In this document: positions 1-14,010 of the stretch, piece after piece | Numbering within the stretch: the stretch's first letter is position 1 | How the letters are laid out: each line of letters opens with the position of its first letter | DNA from: Plectrocnemia conspersa | Lineage: Eukaryota > Arthropoda > Insecta > Trichoptera > Polycentropodidae | DNA: 64,000 nucleotides | Assembly: GCA_009617715.1 (NCBI GenBank) | Contig: VTFK01000263.1 | Coordinates: 496,001 to 560,000, forward strand | Direction: 5' to 3' | The notes under the pieces: generated by a model | What the model was told of the DNA's origin: nothing | Database searches by the model: none | What the model saw: the letters and a program-made list of their open reading frames with translations, nothing else | Position numbers and translations under genes: made by a program

Positions 1-2459
1 CTCGTTTTGCGAATCACATGTAAACCAAGTTACTCGCAATCTGAGATTGCAATGTACATTCAAAGAAAATTAACAAAATATTGCTATTTATAAGTGATAA
101 TTACTATTAAAAATAGTTCTTATTAAGTGCCTAAAATTATTTATATATTTTAGTATACCGTATTTTTTATATAATTGAAAATAATTTTTCTACTTTAAAT
201 ATAATATTTACCATTAATGAATATTGACTTGAAGTTTATTATTTAATAGTTACTAAATATATTTTTTACAATGTTATTAAAAATATATGTTATACATACA
301 TACATATGTATGTACACATATCATTTTAATATTTTTTCTGCTTATATAATATATAAGGAGAAGAAAAATAACGTGGATATTTAATTTAAATCATTATTTA
401 TAATGAATTAAAATCTATTTGTAATTTTGCATAGCAATAATGGGGAATTAATTGCAAATATCTTATTTGCACATAACTTCCGTATAACGTTTGACGTCTG
501 TGCTGAATTCTACGCCAGTTAATGAATTTGGAACTCAATACGTAATTAAAATTAGAGCATCCTCCACCATCAAAGTAGAAGAGAATTAGTTTGTCTTAAA
601 TAGCATTTATATTCGATTAGGCAATAAATATTTTATTTTATATTAATTAAACCTGTGTAATGTATACAATATGCAATAATTAATATTGTAATTCATATAA
701 TAAAGTATATAAAATTTATATTTCTCTCAATGAAAAATATCAATGGAGAATAACAATAGAAGAAAGTTTAAAAACTTTGCCAAAGTGTTCAAAAGCTGCA
801 ACTTACAATTGAAAATATCATTGAATGGTAACTAAAGTTTCTGCTTTTTATGAGAAAACTTGTTTCATTCGGTGTTATTTAAAGTCAGATTTATATTGTA
901 TATTTGAAATTTTAAATTATCAATAAAATGTTTCACTACACATTTATTTAAAATAAATATACATTTCACATAAGTTTTTAATTGTTTATGAAATATTATT
1001 TCAGATAAAGTAAGACAACTCTTACTTAAGACAATATCATCAAAAATGCTATCGTAGGAAACAATTAAATTTTAAAGCTACATAATCGAAAGATATATTA
1101 TAAACTATAATGGTACATAAAATCGATTTTAATTAATAATTTGTAAATAAAGATAAGGACGTCTGGATTTATATTTATCTTTTGTAATCAAAATGTATTA
1201 TGATAGAATAAGAAGTATCGAAACAATGAGTTTCAAGTTTCTTTAATTTAACTTCGAAGCACATTAGATGTTGGATGGAATTTTCTATTCACCCTCATTA
1301 TATAGAAATTATTTTCATAACTACTGTTGGTAGAAATTTCGCACGCAAAACCCTTTTTGCCGTTCCAAAGGCTACCAGCATAATTCGCTTTGACGATTTT
1401 AATGTAAACTAATTACGATGCTTGATGTTTCATAATAAATAATTTAAATACCAAAATAAGAATATTGAACACGTTTACATTATTAAATCTAATAAATTAT
1501 TTAATTTAACAGAATTAATAATATAATATAAAACATATGTGTGCAATTACATATAGATTTATAATAAATTTCATTTACCTTCAACATAGTACTTAAAAAT
1601 ATATTTGAATATTTATCAAATATATACATAATTTTTTTAAATTAATCAAGGTAGATACTTTAGATAGTGTAATAATTGCGATTAACCAATTTTTTATTCT
1701 AGCATTTTAATTTTAGACGTGAAAACCCTTTATATTCATGTAATAAAAAACTCGTAAACACCTTTTCTGATTTGCTTACACATTCGTTATTAATGGATAA
1801 AACAAGTTTTGATGTGTCACACCTTATCACACGTTAGGCCTGCTATTAGAATTGTTAATTATCATTTATTATATTTTGCTTCAAAAATATTATTAATATT
1901 ATGCATACCGTTAAATAAAGATAATACTAACTTTTGTAATCTGGATCATTTAATGAAAATTTATGACACAATATTGACAAAGTTCCGAGCGTTAAACCGA
2001 GGTTAGTGGCAATTAAACTGCATTTATACGTTAAATCTCTGCAGGCTTGTAATAACCGTTAAATTATTATGGCCACTGAATCAATTGAACCCCCTCATTG
2101 CGGCGGCTGTGTTCAGAATTTATCCTAGTAAAGCATTATTACGTTATTGTGTATGTAAGTATATTCACGTTGTTATTTTCCAGCAACACAAACAACCGTT
2201 GTAAATTTAATTGACCTAAAAATTACGTTGATAATTGAGTTACTACTAAGGTTGGCGAACGTCCAAAGTTTCACCTGAAGATGGTGACATCTGAACGGAA
2301 GAAACTTTCGTCGCGTTAATTTTTTAAATTGAAGTTATATATAAATATAGAGAAAAACAACATACATGTTTTTATTAAAATTAAAAAATATATTATTTAT
2401 GAAACTGAAATTAATTGTATTTTACTGAAATATATATTAGAAATAAAAGCTTTAAGGAG
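1..2459. other. AT-rich non-coding sequence
   Basis: No coding signal. Two GC-richer patches at 1318-1420 and 2071-2320 resemble the non-coding islands described further right. A palindromic TACATACATACATATGTATG run lies near 295-314. Confidence 0.5.
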
Positions 2460-3310
2460 CTATTTGACGTGACTTTGTCAGCCAGTTAGACTGATATACA
2501 ATTTATAGCACATATAGATAATGAGTCGGTGTATAATTCGGGAGAGTCCAGATAAATTATAGTGGTGTAGTGGATCGTCATTTTAGTAGTTCAAAGTAGA
2601 CTAGTCGTGAAGAGCAGAATCCACGAGGAACAGATGCTTCAGCGCACTCAAAGCGAAGAACGAGTAAATAGTAAAGCTTTAGATATGTATAATATATGTA
2701 ATTGTGCCAGTCAAAGTCCGAGTTCTGTGTGTACCCTTTAAAATGTTTGATGTGAGCCATTTTGGCCAATTATGTACGGTCAATTCATAATGCTGTATAA
2801 GAAAATGCGTAAATACAATTATGTTACAGTGCAACTTGTTAAGGTTCATTTCTTAACCAATGTAATATAATATAAGAAACATAAAAGCATAAAAAATAAT
2901 CGACTGACACGCCCATAGTATAGTGCAAAGCACCATACTAAAATTTATAGCCGATGGGGGGTCGAAGATAGCATTTCTTTCCATTTACACAGTCAATTTA
3001 AGTTGATTCCTGTCTGTCAATCAACGTCGACGATGCTTTTATTTACGACTCGGCTCATAACTCCAACCCTCATAATTAGACGGTTGTTGTTCGGGGGTTG
3101 AAGCCCCTTCCCTTGCGAGGTTGCGACACTGGCTCCGTGATTTACATAAATTCCAAATTTGCTACGGGAACACACCCCTAGACGGCGAATTATTGTATAT
3201 AATTCAATTAGACCGAATGCCGTTCGCAATTTTCATTAATCACCATCGGCGAGCTTGGAGCGGCTAACCTCTTGAGATTGATGGTGGTTTATAAGATAAC
3301 GATCGCAATG
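2460..3310. other. GC-richer island cluster, candidate regulatory DNA
   Basis: An 850-base block of mixed composition (best at 2890-3290) in an AT-rich setting, with no reading frame of useful length on either strand. It contains a small hairpin: TAGTATAGTGC (2916-2926) and GCACCATACTA (2930-2940), pairing except at one position. Homeodomain-like TAAT cores are frequent at its edges. Conserved non-coding DNA is the simplest reading. Confidence 0.35.
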
Positions 3311-3502
3311 ATAATACTAATGAGTTAATGTGGATTTAATTGAATATGTACAAACGTCAATTGAATATGACGTACGGGTAAGTCTAAAAGTATCATATCA
3401 CATTTTTTTTACATGCAAATAAAGTTATTGTTTTAATCAAACATACATAAGTGTTTAATTGTCGTAATTTCTTATCTTTAAATTACTTTTTCATACTAAA
3501 AT

Positions 3503-3555
3503 AATCTACTTTTCTCCATTATAGTCAACTGAATCTACTTTTCTCCATTATAGTC
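3503..3555. repeat. Tandem duplication, 24 bases, period 29
   Basis: AATCTACTTTTCTCCATTAT plus AGTC occurs at 3503-3526 and identically at 3532-3555. Confidence 0.9.
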
Positions 3556-3959
3556 GTCTTATTAAGAATAAAAAAATTGCAGCGTAGGGACCACTGAAAG
3601 TCGATTAGAAGAGATGTAAAAACTTTTAGATTTTTGTTCATGCAGATACGGAAAAAGCGGAAATTTAGCGGTCTGGCTAACTTTTTTAAGATATAAAGAA
3701 CAATGGACAAGTATTTATTTTCCTTCCAGAGCAATTAACGCTAAAATTAAATATTGTAAACGACACATATAACTAAATAATGTGTCACTTTTTATCATAA
3801 CCGACCGTACCGAAAAATCTTTCTCCAAAAGATATGACACTTTGTCAAATGTGAGGGACGGGCCAGGAGAGACACCTCAGAGTCACAACACGAGACATAT
3901 CAGTAAGTCGTCCAGCATCATCATAAGAACACGTCATGCTAGATTCCAGTTGCTCCACG

Positions 3960-4190
3960 AATCACAGCCAGCAATAATTCAACTCGACACTCCAGCGAAG
4001 ACTCTTGCAAGACATAATATTTTAACTCCACTGCCTAATAGCAGCATCTACACTTCTCTATATATGTGTTTTTTTTTATATGTTTATGAAACAATAACTA
4101 GCTTTTCCTGCGTCTATTTGATTACAATATCACTCCTTCGCCCTCAAACCCTAAAAATTAAGCTAATCATTGGTATCCTACGATAAAATA
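3960..4190. repeat. Diverged dispersed repeat, copy 1 (partner at 33895-34090)
   Basis: Shares an ordered series of blocks with 33895-34090: CAACTCGACACTCCAGCGAA / CAACTCAACACGCCAGCGAA, then GAAGACTC, TTCAACTCCGCCGCCT-type, TATATGTTTATAAAA-type and AGCTTTTTCGGCATCTATTT-type. The 134-codon open frame across this copy has no recognisable domain, and the partner copy breaks it. Confidence 0.6.
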
Positions 4191-5859
4191 TGTACGATAA
4201 CAATTTACAACAAGATTTTCGTCAAAAAGATTTAGATAAACAATACACGCCAATTTCAACTATAATAGCTGAATTTTTCAAAATTTTAATTCCAAATATT
4301 TTACCATTATTACGCATTAAAAAAATCTGAAAACATAATGGACCAATAAATAATTAAAAATTATTTTATATAAAATTTTGCATGAAAAATTATTTATGTT
4401 TTATAATTAACTATATTGTAATATTATTTATTTCGAAAATAATTATAATGCTGTTTTTTGGGCTATCCTATAAATACTTGATTAATTATACTGAATAAAT
4501 AAATTTAATTTTTATTTTTATTACAGAAAAATTATAATTAAAAAAAACAATAAGGAAGAAGACCCAAACTTCGTTTGAAAAAGTTCAGGAAGTATTTTCT
4601 AAGACACGAGCGTAATTGTTTTTTTACTTCGGTTAACTTTTTTGACTATAGTAATTTGTATATTATTCTTTTCGCTGAACTTTATATTTCTTTAAAATCA
4701 TACGAAACAAAGCTACATATAAATTTAAAAATATAAATTTATTTATGCTTATGGAACAAATTATATTTTGTATTTCTATCACTGTTACTAATAATAGCTT
4801 TAAATTAAAACCAGAAAAAACTAGCCCGTAATGTCTACTATAATTCATTTTATTTTATTTGTTTCATTCTAGAGCTCTTTAAGCAATGTCACTTCAAACG
4901 CAAACATGTACTTGTTTAAGAAAGATACATTAAACTACAATAATTTACCTTATATAATATGTACAATAAACTAATTGTAACTAAAAATATTTCACTGTAT
5001 AATTATTAATATTATACATATTTATCGAGCCGTGTATGTTTTTAATTATACAGATAATTTTCCAGTATTCAATATATAAATGCATATCGTCTTTGACTAA
5101 ATTAGATATTCAATACTTTTTCATATATTGTATTTAATTACTAAAAAAATCAATTGCTCTTCTAAGATTGCTTTAACAATAGTTTAAAATAAAATCATTA
5201 TACATATTAAATATATTCTGATTTACTATCAACATATATTAAAGCCATTAGGCATGTTAATTTATTTAATTATAAATTCGACGACATGCATATTATATCA
5301 CATTAACAATTTTGATAATTAGGAACGACATCAATAAGTAAACTTAGATATAAGCCGAGTTCGAATTTAATTATTGATATTGAATCATGGCAAATAATAC
5401 ACAGAGGACACGTGTATCAACCGAGTTGTTCATAGAATATTCCTATGACATTTGGGAATATAACTCGGTACTATACTGATTGTAATGGAATGATGGAGAA
5501 CATCGAACACGGTGGATGCACAAATTAAATGGCAGCCACTATTTCATATAATATCACTATTCATATAAACAGCGAGATAGAATTAAAAACATGTATAGAT
5601 ATATGCATATTGTATATAGCTATATATCTTGCTGACGAGTATAGTTGTAAAAAAAATGAACGAATAGCCCAAATTCTTTGTTTGTTCGGCAATTTGTTAT
5701 GTGGGTTGAAAGGGAGAAAAAAAAAACAGAAGAGCGAAGTTAACTACACAAGATAATGCGTTTTTAAGATCGCAATAATCGCCTTTGAAAATTTTGTCGA
5801 AGTCGTAAAAAGAACGATAAAAAACATCTAAAAACCATTAGAAGAGACTCGAAAAATAA
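4191..5859. other. AT-rich non-coding sequence
   Basis: I see no gene, structured repeat or mobile-element end here. Confidence 0.5.
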
Positions 5860-8700
5860 TACTAATTTGAGGGAATTTATTAAATATAAGTTGGATATGG
5901 CTTTATAATGAGTTGAGGAAAGTTGAGTGTTTTAAAGTGTACTAAGATCGTGTTCGGAATTCGAGGTCCAATCAGAACATTGAATTAACGTCGGAGAGAA
6001 TTCGTTAAAAGGGATCTTTCGGGATGTTTATGGATTGTTTGCGCATCGGAACGACCACAGACGAATGCTTCAATTTAGTGTTAACGATCGGATGGAACGG
6101 TACGTGGATATATGACAAATGATTAACGGGAAACGCAAAAGGGAATGAAATAATGGCAGTGGCTCAATGAGATTGTGGTTTTCTAAACAAACGCAAATGT
6201 TCTCTTTGCCGATGCTATCTTATATTTGTTTTTATATGTTCATATTGGGTTATTTTATGGGCAGGATTTCGATTGAAACATACGTTTGTGACTTGAAATA
6301 CAAACATATTTTTGATTACATTATAAATTATTATTTTTTTTATAATTAAAACATTTTCTAACAGCTACTATTTTAAGCTAAATAGTCTTTAAAATATTTT
6401 GCATACATATATAGTCTAATATATTGTACATTATTTAAATAAATAGCTTCATCGTATTATAAAACATTTCTGAGTGTTTTAACGCGATTGACTGGCAAAA
6501 ACTTTATTTAGAAAGAGGCTTTATTGGTTCACGGTCATTTGGAGCGTAGACTGTAGATAAGAGGCATTGTTTACAGTGATTTATTGCTCGTAAATAAACT
6601 ATCCAACTCGCAAATCTAGGCCTATAAAATCGTTCTTCAGTACTTCTTAAAAAATATCATAATATTCCCTTATATTAGATTATTATTTAGTTTATCAATG
6701 TTCACACTCCATCACGGTAACGTTTAATTAAAATCACCTCACGCTTGATTATTATTGCGACGTTAGTAGACTTTAATCAATGCACATACATACATACGTA
6801 TATTATTTATAATCAATCATATTGAGGTTGCCTTATTCATATTTAGAATTAATTATAATACAAATTTACGGACGGAGTTGCTTTATGTGGTCAGCAATAT
6901 GAATGAGGAAGCTATGCATAAAATACTATTAAATACATTTTATTGTTATAATATCATTAAATACAATTTAAAAACAAATTTTGTCGATATAATCATAAAG
7001 CGTCACTTATTTAAGGATAGAATAAGGTAAATATTATTGAGGTCTAAAAATCGGACTCATTCCGAATTTCACATTAAATCGACGTGAGCGCTCAAATGGA
7101 GGGAATAGTAATAATAGTGAGTTCCGTACACAGAGGCGTGTACAACGAAATAGGCATTTCCGGACTTCCGGATCGGGAAAAAAGGCATGTTGAAAAATTT
7201 AGATTACATCCGGTGATGGATTCTTTGCGATGCGTGATTCGAATAGTGAAGGTTTTCCAAGAATATTTATACATAGTGGTTTGAAACTCATCGCTTTGAT
7301 TCTGCAAATAAATTTAGTCATAAGTTAGATTCTCTAAGGCTATGTCAAACTTGTTTTCAAACAATAATTATAGAATTGAACATTTAAAAAACAGTAATAT
7401 TGCACACATAAAACAGATAACCACCATCCCACGTCATTTTTTTAAGCTCCTCATAGCATAGAAGAGATTGAGAATTCAATACCTCTGTTTAATAATTTAG
7501 TACATTAAACATTGAATGTAAAATTTTGGGAATTTAAATCAGTATCTTTAAAATAAATTCATACAAAATAAACCAGTACTGACGTATTATATGTAAAGAT
7601 AATTAAGAAACTTGGGAAATACTTGGAACTAAATTACATTATTTAGTGCATTGCTAAACAAAAACATGAGAAAACTCAAAACTTTGAAGAAAAACCAAGC
7701 TAACACGAAGACTCTCGAAAAGAATTGCAAATCAGAGACTAGAAAATTAAAGCCTTTCTGAAATTGTTTTATGAAACATCTATATTATTCAAACGTTTAT
7801 TTTAAAAGCTTTTATTCCCTTTTTTGGCAATGTCAAAATAAAGTAGTAACTTACACTAGGTATGGTCTAATTAACGTATTTTATATTTGTTTAAATATAA
7901 AATATTTTTTTCTTTAATTTAGGTTAATTAAGAAATTTTATAGCGTACTATGAAATTTGATATAAAAAAGCAATATTTTATGGTAGCTATAATAATATGA
8001 AAAACTGTTTTGTAACTGAATTTAGACAGAAGTATTGAAGGAGTTTTGCGAACAGATTCGTAATATCAAATGCTTCCACTGGCAAAACTATTTTTATTAT
8101 TATGATAAATTCAACGGTAACAAATTATAAAATTAAAATATGAGTTTAGCCTTAACAAATTATAATAAAATATGACAAATTAGTATTAGTAGAATGTGAA
8201 TATTAAATGTTGACATTTCGCTTCGTATCCATCTCAAAAAATGGGTTTAATATGAACGTTCGTTAGGACACAATACAAGATTTATCATTGTAGTTCAGTT
8301 TTGAACGTTCATGTTGGATTTCATAACAACATACAAAACACCTTACGTCGGTAAAGTGTCTTGAGCGAAGCTTTGTCTGAACGTAAGCATGGAAATGTCA
8401 TTCGCAGTAGGCAACGCGTGTCACAACTTTACGATGAAAAACGACGCTCGTGTAGTATGTACGTCCTGTGCGACACATTTTCGTGTACATAGGTATAAAA
8501 TAAATAATTTAATATATTCCATAATTTCCACAATTTCTGAAAAGCGTAAGCTGTCGTCGGGGAAAAATGTATATTATATTCGACGCTGGAATTTCACAAG
8601 CGCGCAGCCTTGTTTTTTGATTGTCGCACAAAAATATTATATATGGCAGATGCCAAAAAAAAATATTTTATACATACGCCACTAGAATTGTGGTACCTAT
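5860..8700. other. Series of GC-richer islands, candidate regulatory DNA
   Basis: Islands at about 5860-6190, 6520-6640, 7040-7300 and 8200-8620, separated by AT-rich DNA. The 7084-7307 island is open in both directions (about 70 codons each), but the two frames are antiparallel shadows and neither has a recognisable motif. Confidence 0.35.
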
Positions 8701-9398
8701 TAAATTGTATGTATAGAATATCACCATGATGTCCATATGGACTGTATTATTTATTGTTTAATACTGGGTGATACAGAAATTCAGATTTCAAAGACTAAAA
8801 AAAATACTTATTAAGAGAAAACCCTACCAAATATTTTTATATTCTCTTAAAAATTCTATTTCACTATTTGTTTGTTGAACCTGAGTTAACTCATCACTTA
8901 AACTTAAAATTAGTTTTTTTAACGTGATATTCGGCAAAAATATATAACTAAAATATATGACGATGGGACGATGTCACAGAATTACTAAAATACTAAAAGA
9001 AATACTGTAACATTTAAAAAAACTCTAGTAGCCCTTAGTGAGCATAGACATTTTAAACACGTTTTAAACACACTGTTTCTGGAGTGACAATTACAATTTT
9101 TTTTTGACACATTATTTTATGAATTTTCTGACATTGTTTAGTATGTCATAAAACTTATAATAGTTTAATGCAGATTTAAAAAAACAAAATTACTATTAGA
9201 TTTGAGCTGATATATTTATTGCATTAAACAAACACTGTTATGAATATATATCTTTAGTAGAAAGCAACAACATTTCTAGAATAATATTTTCCTATAATTT
9301 AGGCCTTTATCATAAACATTGTATACTAGACAACTGAGACAACTTATAGAAAAAGTTTATTGCAATTAAATCGAGCCACAAAAGAACAACGAAAGATG

Positions 9399-10126
9399 TA
9401 CTAGATCATGGTTTCCCAAACTATGTTCCGCGGAACACTGGTGTTTCGCGGATCCAAAATAGGTGTTCCGCGGAGCTTAAATAGATATTTCACAAAAATT
9501 TGGAGTAAATTAAAAAAATTGTTAGTCTTGCTAATACATAAAAATTGTTGATAAATCTGATAAAAAAGCTTGAAACTATTGTAATTTATTGCGTTAAAAC
9601 AGGATTGGGTGTATTCTGTTAAAAAATATAAATGATTTAAATAAAATTTGCATAAAAATGAATCGATTTTCTTGTACATTAATTTAGTCTGGTTGTTTAT
9701 AATACAGATTTTTTTCCATTTTGACAAAAAAAAAATATTATAGAATTTACATATTATTCAAAAACTACCCATGGATCTTTGGTTGAAAACAGGAAATTTG
9801 ACGAAAGATAGACCAAATACTTCTACTGATACATCTATCATCGAAGAAGAAAATAATCTAAAAACTGAGAATACAACTGATCAATATTATGCCTGATATA
9901 AAAAAATTGTAATTTAAGAACCCAAAATCATCAAAGTCATTAGGAGTTTTATTTATTTGAATTTGTATGTTTATTAAATAAATGATATTTATTTTTAACA
10001 TTTTTTATTTTTATTTATACTATTATGAATTACCCAACCTAAAAAATAAGCTAAGTGTTCCGCCAAAGTTTTCGGATTTGCTAAGTGTTCCATCGCTGAA
10101 AAAGTTTGGGAAACCCTGTACTAGAT
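9399..10126. mobile_element. hAT-type DNA transposon remnant with 8-bp target-site duplication
   Basis: The element proper is 9407-10118 (712 bp). It is flanked by an exact 8-bp duplication TACTAGAT (9399-9406 and 10119-10126). Ends are imperfect inverted repeats: left CATGGTTTCCCAAACT, right (reverse complement) CAGGGTTTCCCAAACT, 15 of 16 matching. Sub-terminal repeats GTGTTCCGCGGA and AAGTGTTCCGCCAAAG/AAGTGTTCCATCGCTGAA occur on both sides. An 8-bp duplication with CAGGG-type ends is diagnostic of the hAT superfamily. Inside, at about 9771-9896, a plus-strand frame begins MDLWLKTGNLTKDRPNTSTD and stops after 41 codons. It resembles the extreme N-terminus of ZBED-like hAT transposases (MDKWL..G). 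The rest of the transposase is missing, so this is an internally deleted, non-autonomous copy. Confidence 0.88.
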
Positions 10127-13100
10127 AATTGATTAAATTACATATCTAGAGCTGGACATATTCTATGCAATTGAAAAAAAATAAAAGTAAAAAAAAATCA
10201 ACTGAAACAAATGTAAATAACTTTTCTGTAAAATATAAAAAAAATAATATTATTATAGATAATAATTTATATAAATATCCTACATTTTTAATTATAAAAA
10301 TAAGTTTCGTATAACATTTTATGTAACGGTGAATTCATTGTATTTAAATTCAAGTTAAAATCAATGCTTTCATACAAGGTTAGCGAACGTTGTAAAAGCT
10401 TTTTTTAACAATTCACAATTTTTTTTTTTTCATAGGTATGCGTCGTGTTGTTTGGAATTTCATGAATTTTTATATTACAAAATGTCTCAATAGATAAAAA
10501 TATCTACGTAAATTAAATTATTTTTTTAATAAATTTTATTATAAATTATATTCAAAATTGGTATATTTTATTGGAAATATATGCTACAATATATTCACTT
10601 CTCATTTGTATATAATACTTTTGTATATGAGTTTACCCATTATATATTAAACTCTTGTTCAGATGATCATTATTTTCCATTAACGTTGATTTTTTATGAC
10701 ACATCATAGCTTCGCTTGCTTTTTTTATTTATTATTTATTATTTTGAAAAGTATAGGTATACTTTGTTGCACTTTTATTGCTCCAAACTAAAAATGGTTT
10801 AAATTTAATAATCGAGTCGTAAAAATATACGATCAAGTCTTGAGAATTTCAATAACTGATAATGCATACAAATCGTTACATAAAGGTTTTCAAGTATCTT
10901 TATATATATCAGACTTTATAATAAAACGATTTTTTTCGTAGCATATATATTTTGTAAAAAGCTATTTTTTTATTTATTCCTTTAAAATGGTTTAAAAAAG
11001 TTAGCGGTATTCATAAACCTTTTTTCGATCGAATTCATTAACGCTTGCGTTTCAAAAATTTCATACGTATATTTAGAGCTGTATTTTGCACTTTGCATTC
11101 AAAAAGTTTAATATATTACTTTATCCCTCGCTTTTTCAAATACTTAGAAGACACCAACTTATTTTATGTTATACAATTCCAAATTAAGCACACCCCGAGC
11201 TTCGGTCGAATAATTTATTTCGTTTTAATATGTTTTTTGAACTTTGAAACACGCTTTAACTTTTTGCGCGTAAAATAATGGGCCACAATATGAATTAACG
11301 ATTGAAATTGAATTAAAATATTCAGAAATATCGTAAATTAATACATTCAAATAAATAAAAGTCGAATTAAGAGCGTTTACGTCGAAAACCTTCAAAGGGT
11401 TGGCGCGCAAAGTTTAACGATCGTAGCGAATTGCCGGAATTGTCAGAAGACAATCGGAGATTCTCCATTTATCTCGCTCATGTATCGAGAGACAAGAGAC
11501 CTTATTTTATTCAAGAAGCGAACACCCACCTACCCATAAACTAGTTGAAAAGACAGTTAATAAAGTTTTCACATAAATCTTGCGGCGTGCGCTAGATATT
11601 GAATGCCGAAACTGATTTTATTATCCGTAGCTTTAAATAATATTATCAAGATTTTTTTGTTGCTTATAAAACCTAAATTAAGAAAAAATATGGTCTCGAT
11701 AATGCGTATCGAGTATCGTTGTGATGGTGCGCTTTTATGGTTTAACTTTGGAACAGAGATGCAAAAAGTTTTTTTGGATCAGAGCCCAGTAGAAAAATAT
11801 CACTTATCCTATGCGACGACGGTTAGTTATGCACACAATGGGAATTTATTAAGCTCTAGGCCTTTTTATTATACTGTATGATTCATAAGTCAAATTATAT
11901 TTAAAAATTACATACTTTAAAAAGTTTCTCATAAAATTTAATTTTATGTAAAACGTTGTTAAGGACAAACTTAATGAACGCATGTTTTGAGATAATCGTC
12001 TTTAAAGTTATTTAAGTTTTAAAATATTAAGGATTAATCTAATTTATCTCGCTCTAATCCTTATTTGTCGAGTTGTTGAATTGTTGAAGTATGGAAAATG
12101 ATTGAAATCATAATATATTGAAATGCCTTTTGTATTATATGTAATTATGTGTCTTATCAATTAGGTATAACCACAATGCTAGATGTTTTTAAATTTATTT
12201 CAAAAGCCTTTAAAGGCATATTATGGAATATACATGTCAGTTAAAGAAACTATCTTAGCCTTGTGAGTATAAGAAATAATATTATCAGGCAATAAAAATA
12301 TATTACTATGTTGAGTTCGCCTTTAATTTTTTTTTAATGTAAAAGTAAATGATACAAAACAAAAATTTAATTATTGTTATTATTGTTACGGAATTTTTGT
12401 AATTTTTGGAAGACAGTATTTATGGAATTTTTTAACATAAAAATTAAGTTTATCGTATCTAAACAAAAACGATAAGCACAATACTCATTCATACTGAAAT
12501 ACTTTTGCAGCATTTTTTACCTAAATAAATACTTTAAAAATATATCAATATGATATTAAACACGCATTTAATTAACTATATATACACTTTATATAATACA
12601 AATAAAAAATTTAATGTTTTACAAATTAAAAATAAACCTATAAATTTTGCCAATTTAAAAAATCATATCAACGATTTCTATAAAACGGGATTGCTAAACT
12701 CTTTAAGTCCAGTTTGCAACGTGTCTTAGTTGTCTAATTAATTAGAAACTTCGACAAACGCATATTACAAAGGAATATATAATACATGTGTAGAAAAAAT
12801 CATAAAATAAAACTAATAAATTATAAGTCTATATATCATTATATATCAGTTGGAAAAAACTTTGTGATAAAAATATATTTATTCATCAGTGTGAGTATTA
12901 ATTACTTCAAAGTGTTTCCAAGCTATCATCAAACCACTAGTACATTACAATTATTTTTACTAATAATTTATATAGACTTATAATAGTAGAGTGTTTTCTA
13001 TAAAATACGACTTTTTTAAGCCATTAATGATATAAATGTGTCATTGGATAATCAACTTTCTTTACATATACACATTATATATGTATGTGTAACAAGTTAT

Positions 13101-13289
13101 AGTATCATTTATATACGTGCATACACATATTTCATACTGCAATAGTGTTATACATATACAATACATATTTTTTTATTAATCATTTTATAATAATAAGAAG
13201 TTGTTTGTATTTAAAAAATTAAATTAAATATATTTTTCAAAGTAAGTATTTTTTCGCATATCGTTTTATTCGTTTAATCAAGAACTTTT
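10127..13289. other. AT-rich sequence with one GC-richer island
   Basis: Only the patch at 11380-11560 (and weakly to 11850) stands out in composition. The 92-codon open frame at 11603-11881 has no recognisable domain. Confidence 0.45.
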
Positions 13290-14010
13290 TGCTGTCATGA
13301 ATGGAACATAGCGTATGTGACCTGAATGAAAGTTTTACTGCTCGTTACGTGGATATAGTGGTAGGTACTTTTTACAATCAGATACCGCAGTATACGTACA
13401 CACATACGTCTCTCCGTCAGTTATTTAATGACAAAAGCAATTCAATTGTTAACTGAATAATAATAAATTCCATTGATCAGCAGAGAAACTCTTGCAAACT
13501 CGAAAGACCAGTTCGGCGGACTTTGTTTTTGCTGGGGAGGAAGAAGAAATCTTCAGCGACAAGGACTTTCACCTTTAACCATTGATTGTTGACAATGAAC
13601 CAACTGAACCCGTTTCGCGATACACACTTGTGCATGAGTGCGTTCTAACTTGGCCAAAAAGGGCTTTGATCGTTTAATAACGCGTTTCTGGGATGGTAGC
13701 CGCAATGTGTTTGCGAAAAGATGGATTATGCGGAAAAAGGTTCAGGGGCAAGCCTTGTTAAATTAAATATTCACCGAAGGCTTTGCAGCCTGAAGAACTA
13801 CCCAGTTTACCAACAACGACGGAGAAAAATCTCTGGCTAAGCCCGCATTTAAAGTTGACATATTCGATGACATTTTTCGCTTGTATTTTACTATAAACAC
13901 ACTGAGAAATGCACAGTTTGATAAAATGTGTTATATAATAACATTATTTTATTGTGCGTGGGTGTGAGAGGTTTTTAATAATTCATCCGTTTTTTTGGTG
14001 GGGTGTTCTA
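13290..14010. other. Long GC-richer island, candidate regulatory DNA
   Basis: One of the clearest non-coding islands (best at 13480-13870). Near-balanced base composition, many stops in all frames, no repeats and no transposon ends. Confidence 0.4.

Noticed and set aside
3782..4186. 134-codon plus-strand frame
   Set aside because: No recognisable domain. It covers a dispersed repeat whose other copy (33895-34090) does not keep the frame.
7084..7307. Two antiparallel frames of about 70 codons
   Set aside because: Mutual shadows without motifs. Considered as exons, but neither has clear splice sites.
9401..9727. 108-codon minus-strand frame
   Set aside because: It lies inside the hAT element and reads its terminal repeats; the real coding remnant is on the other strand.
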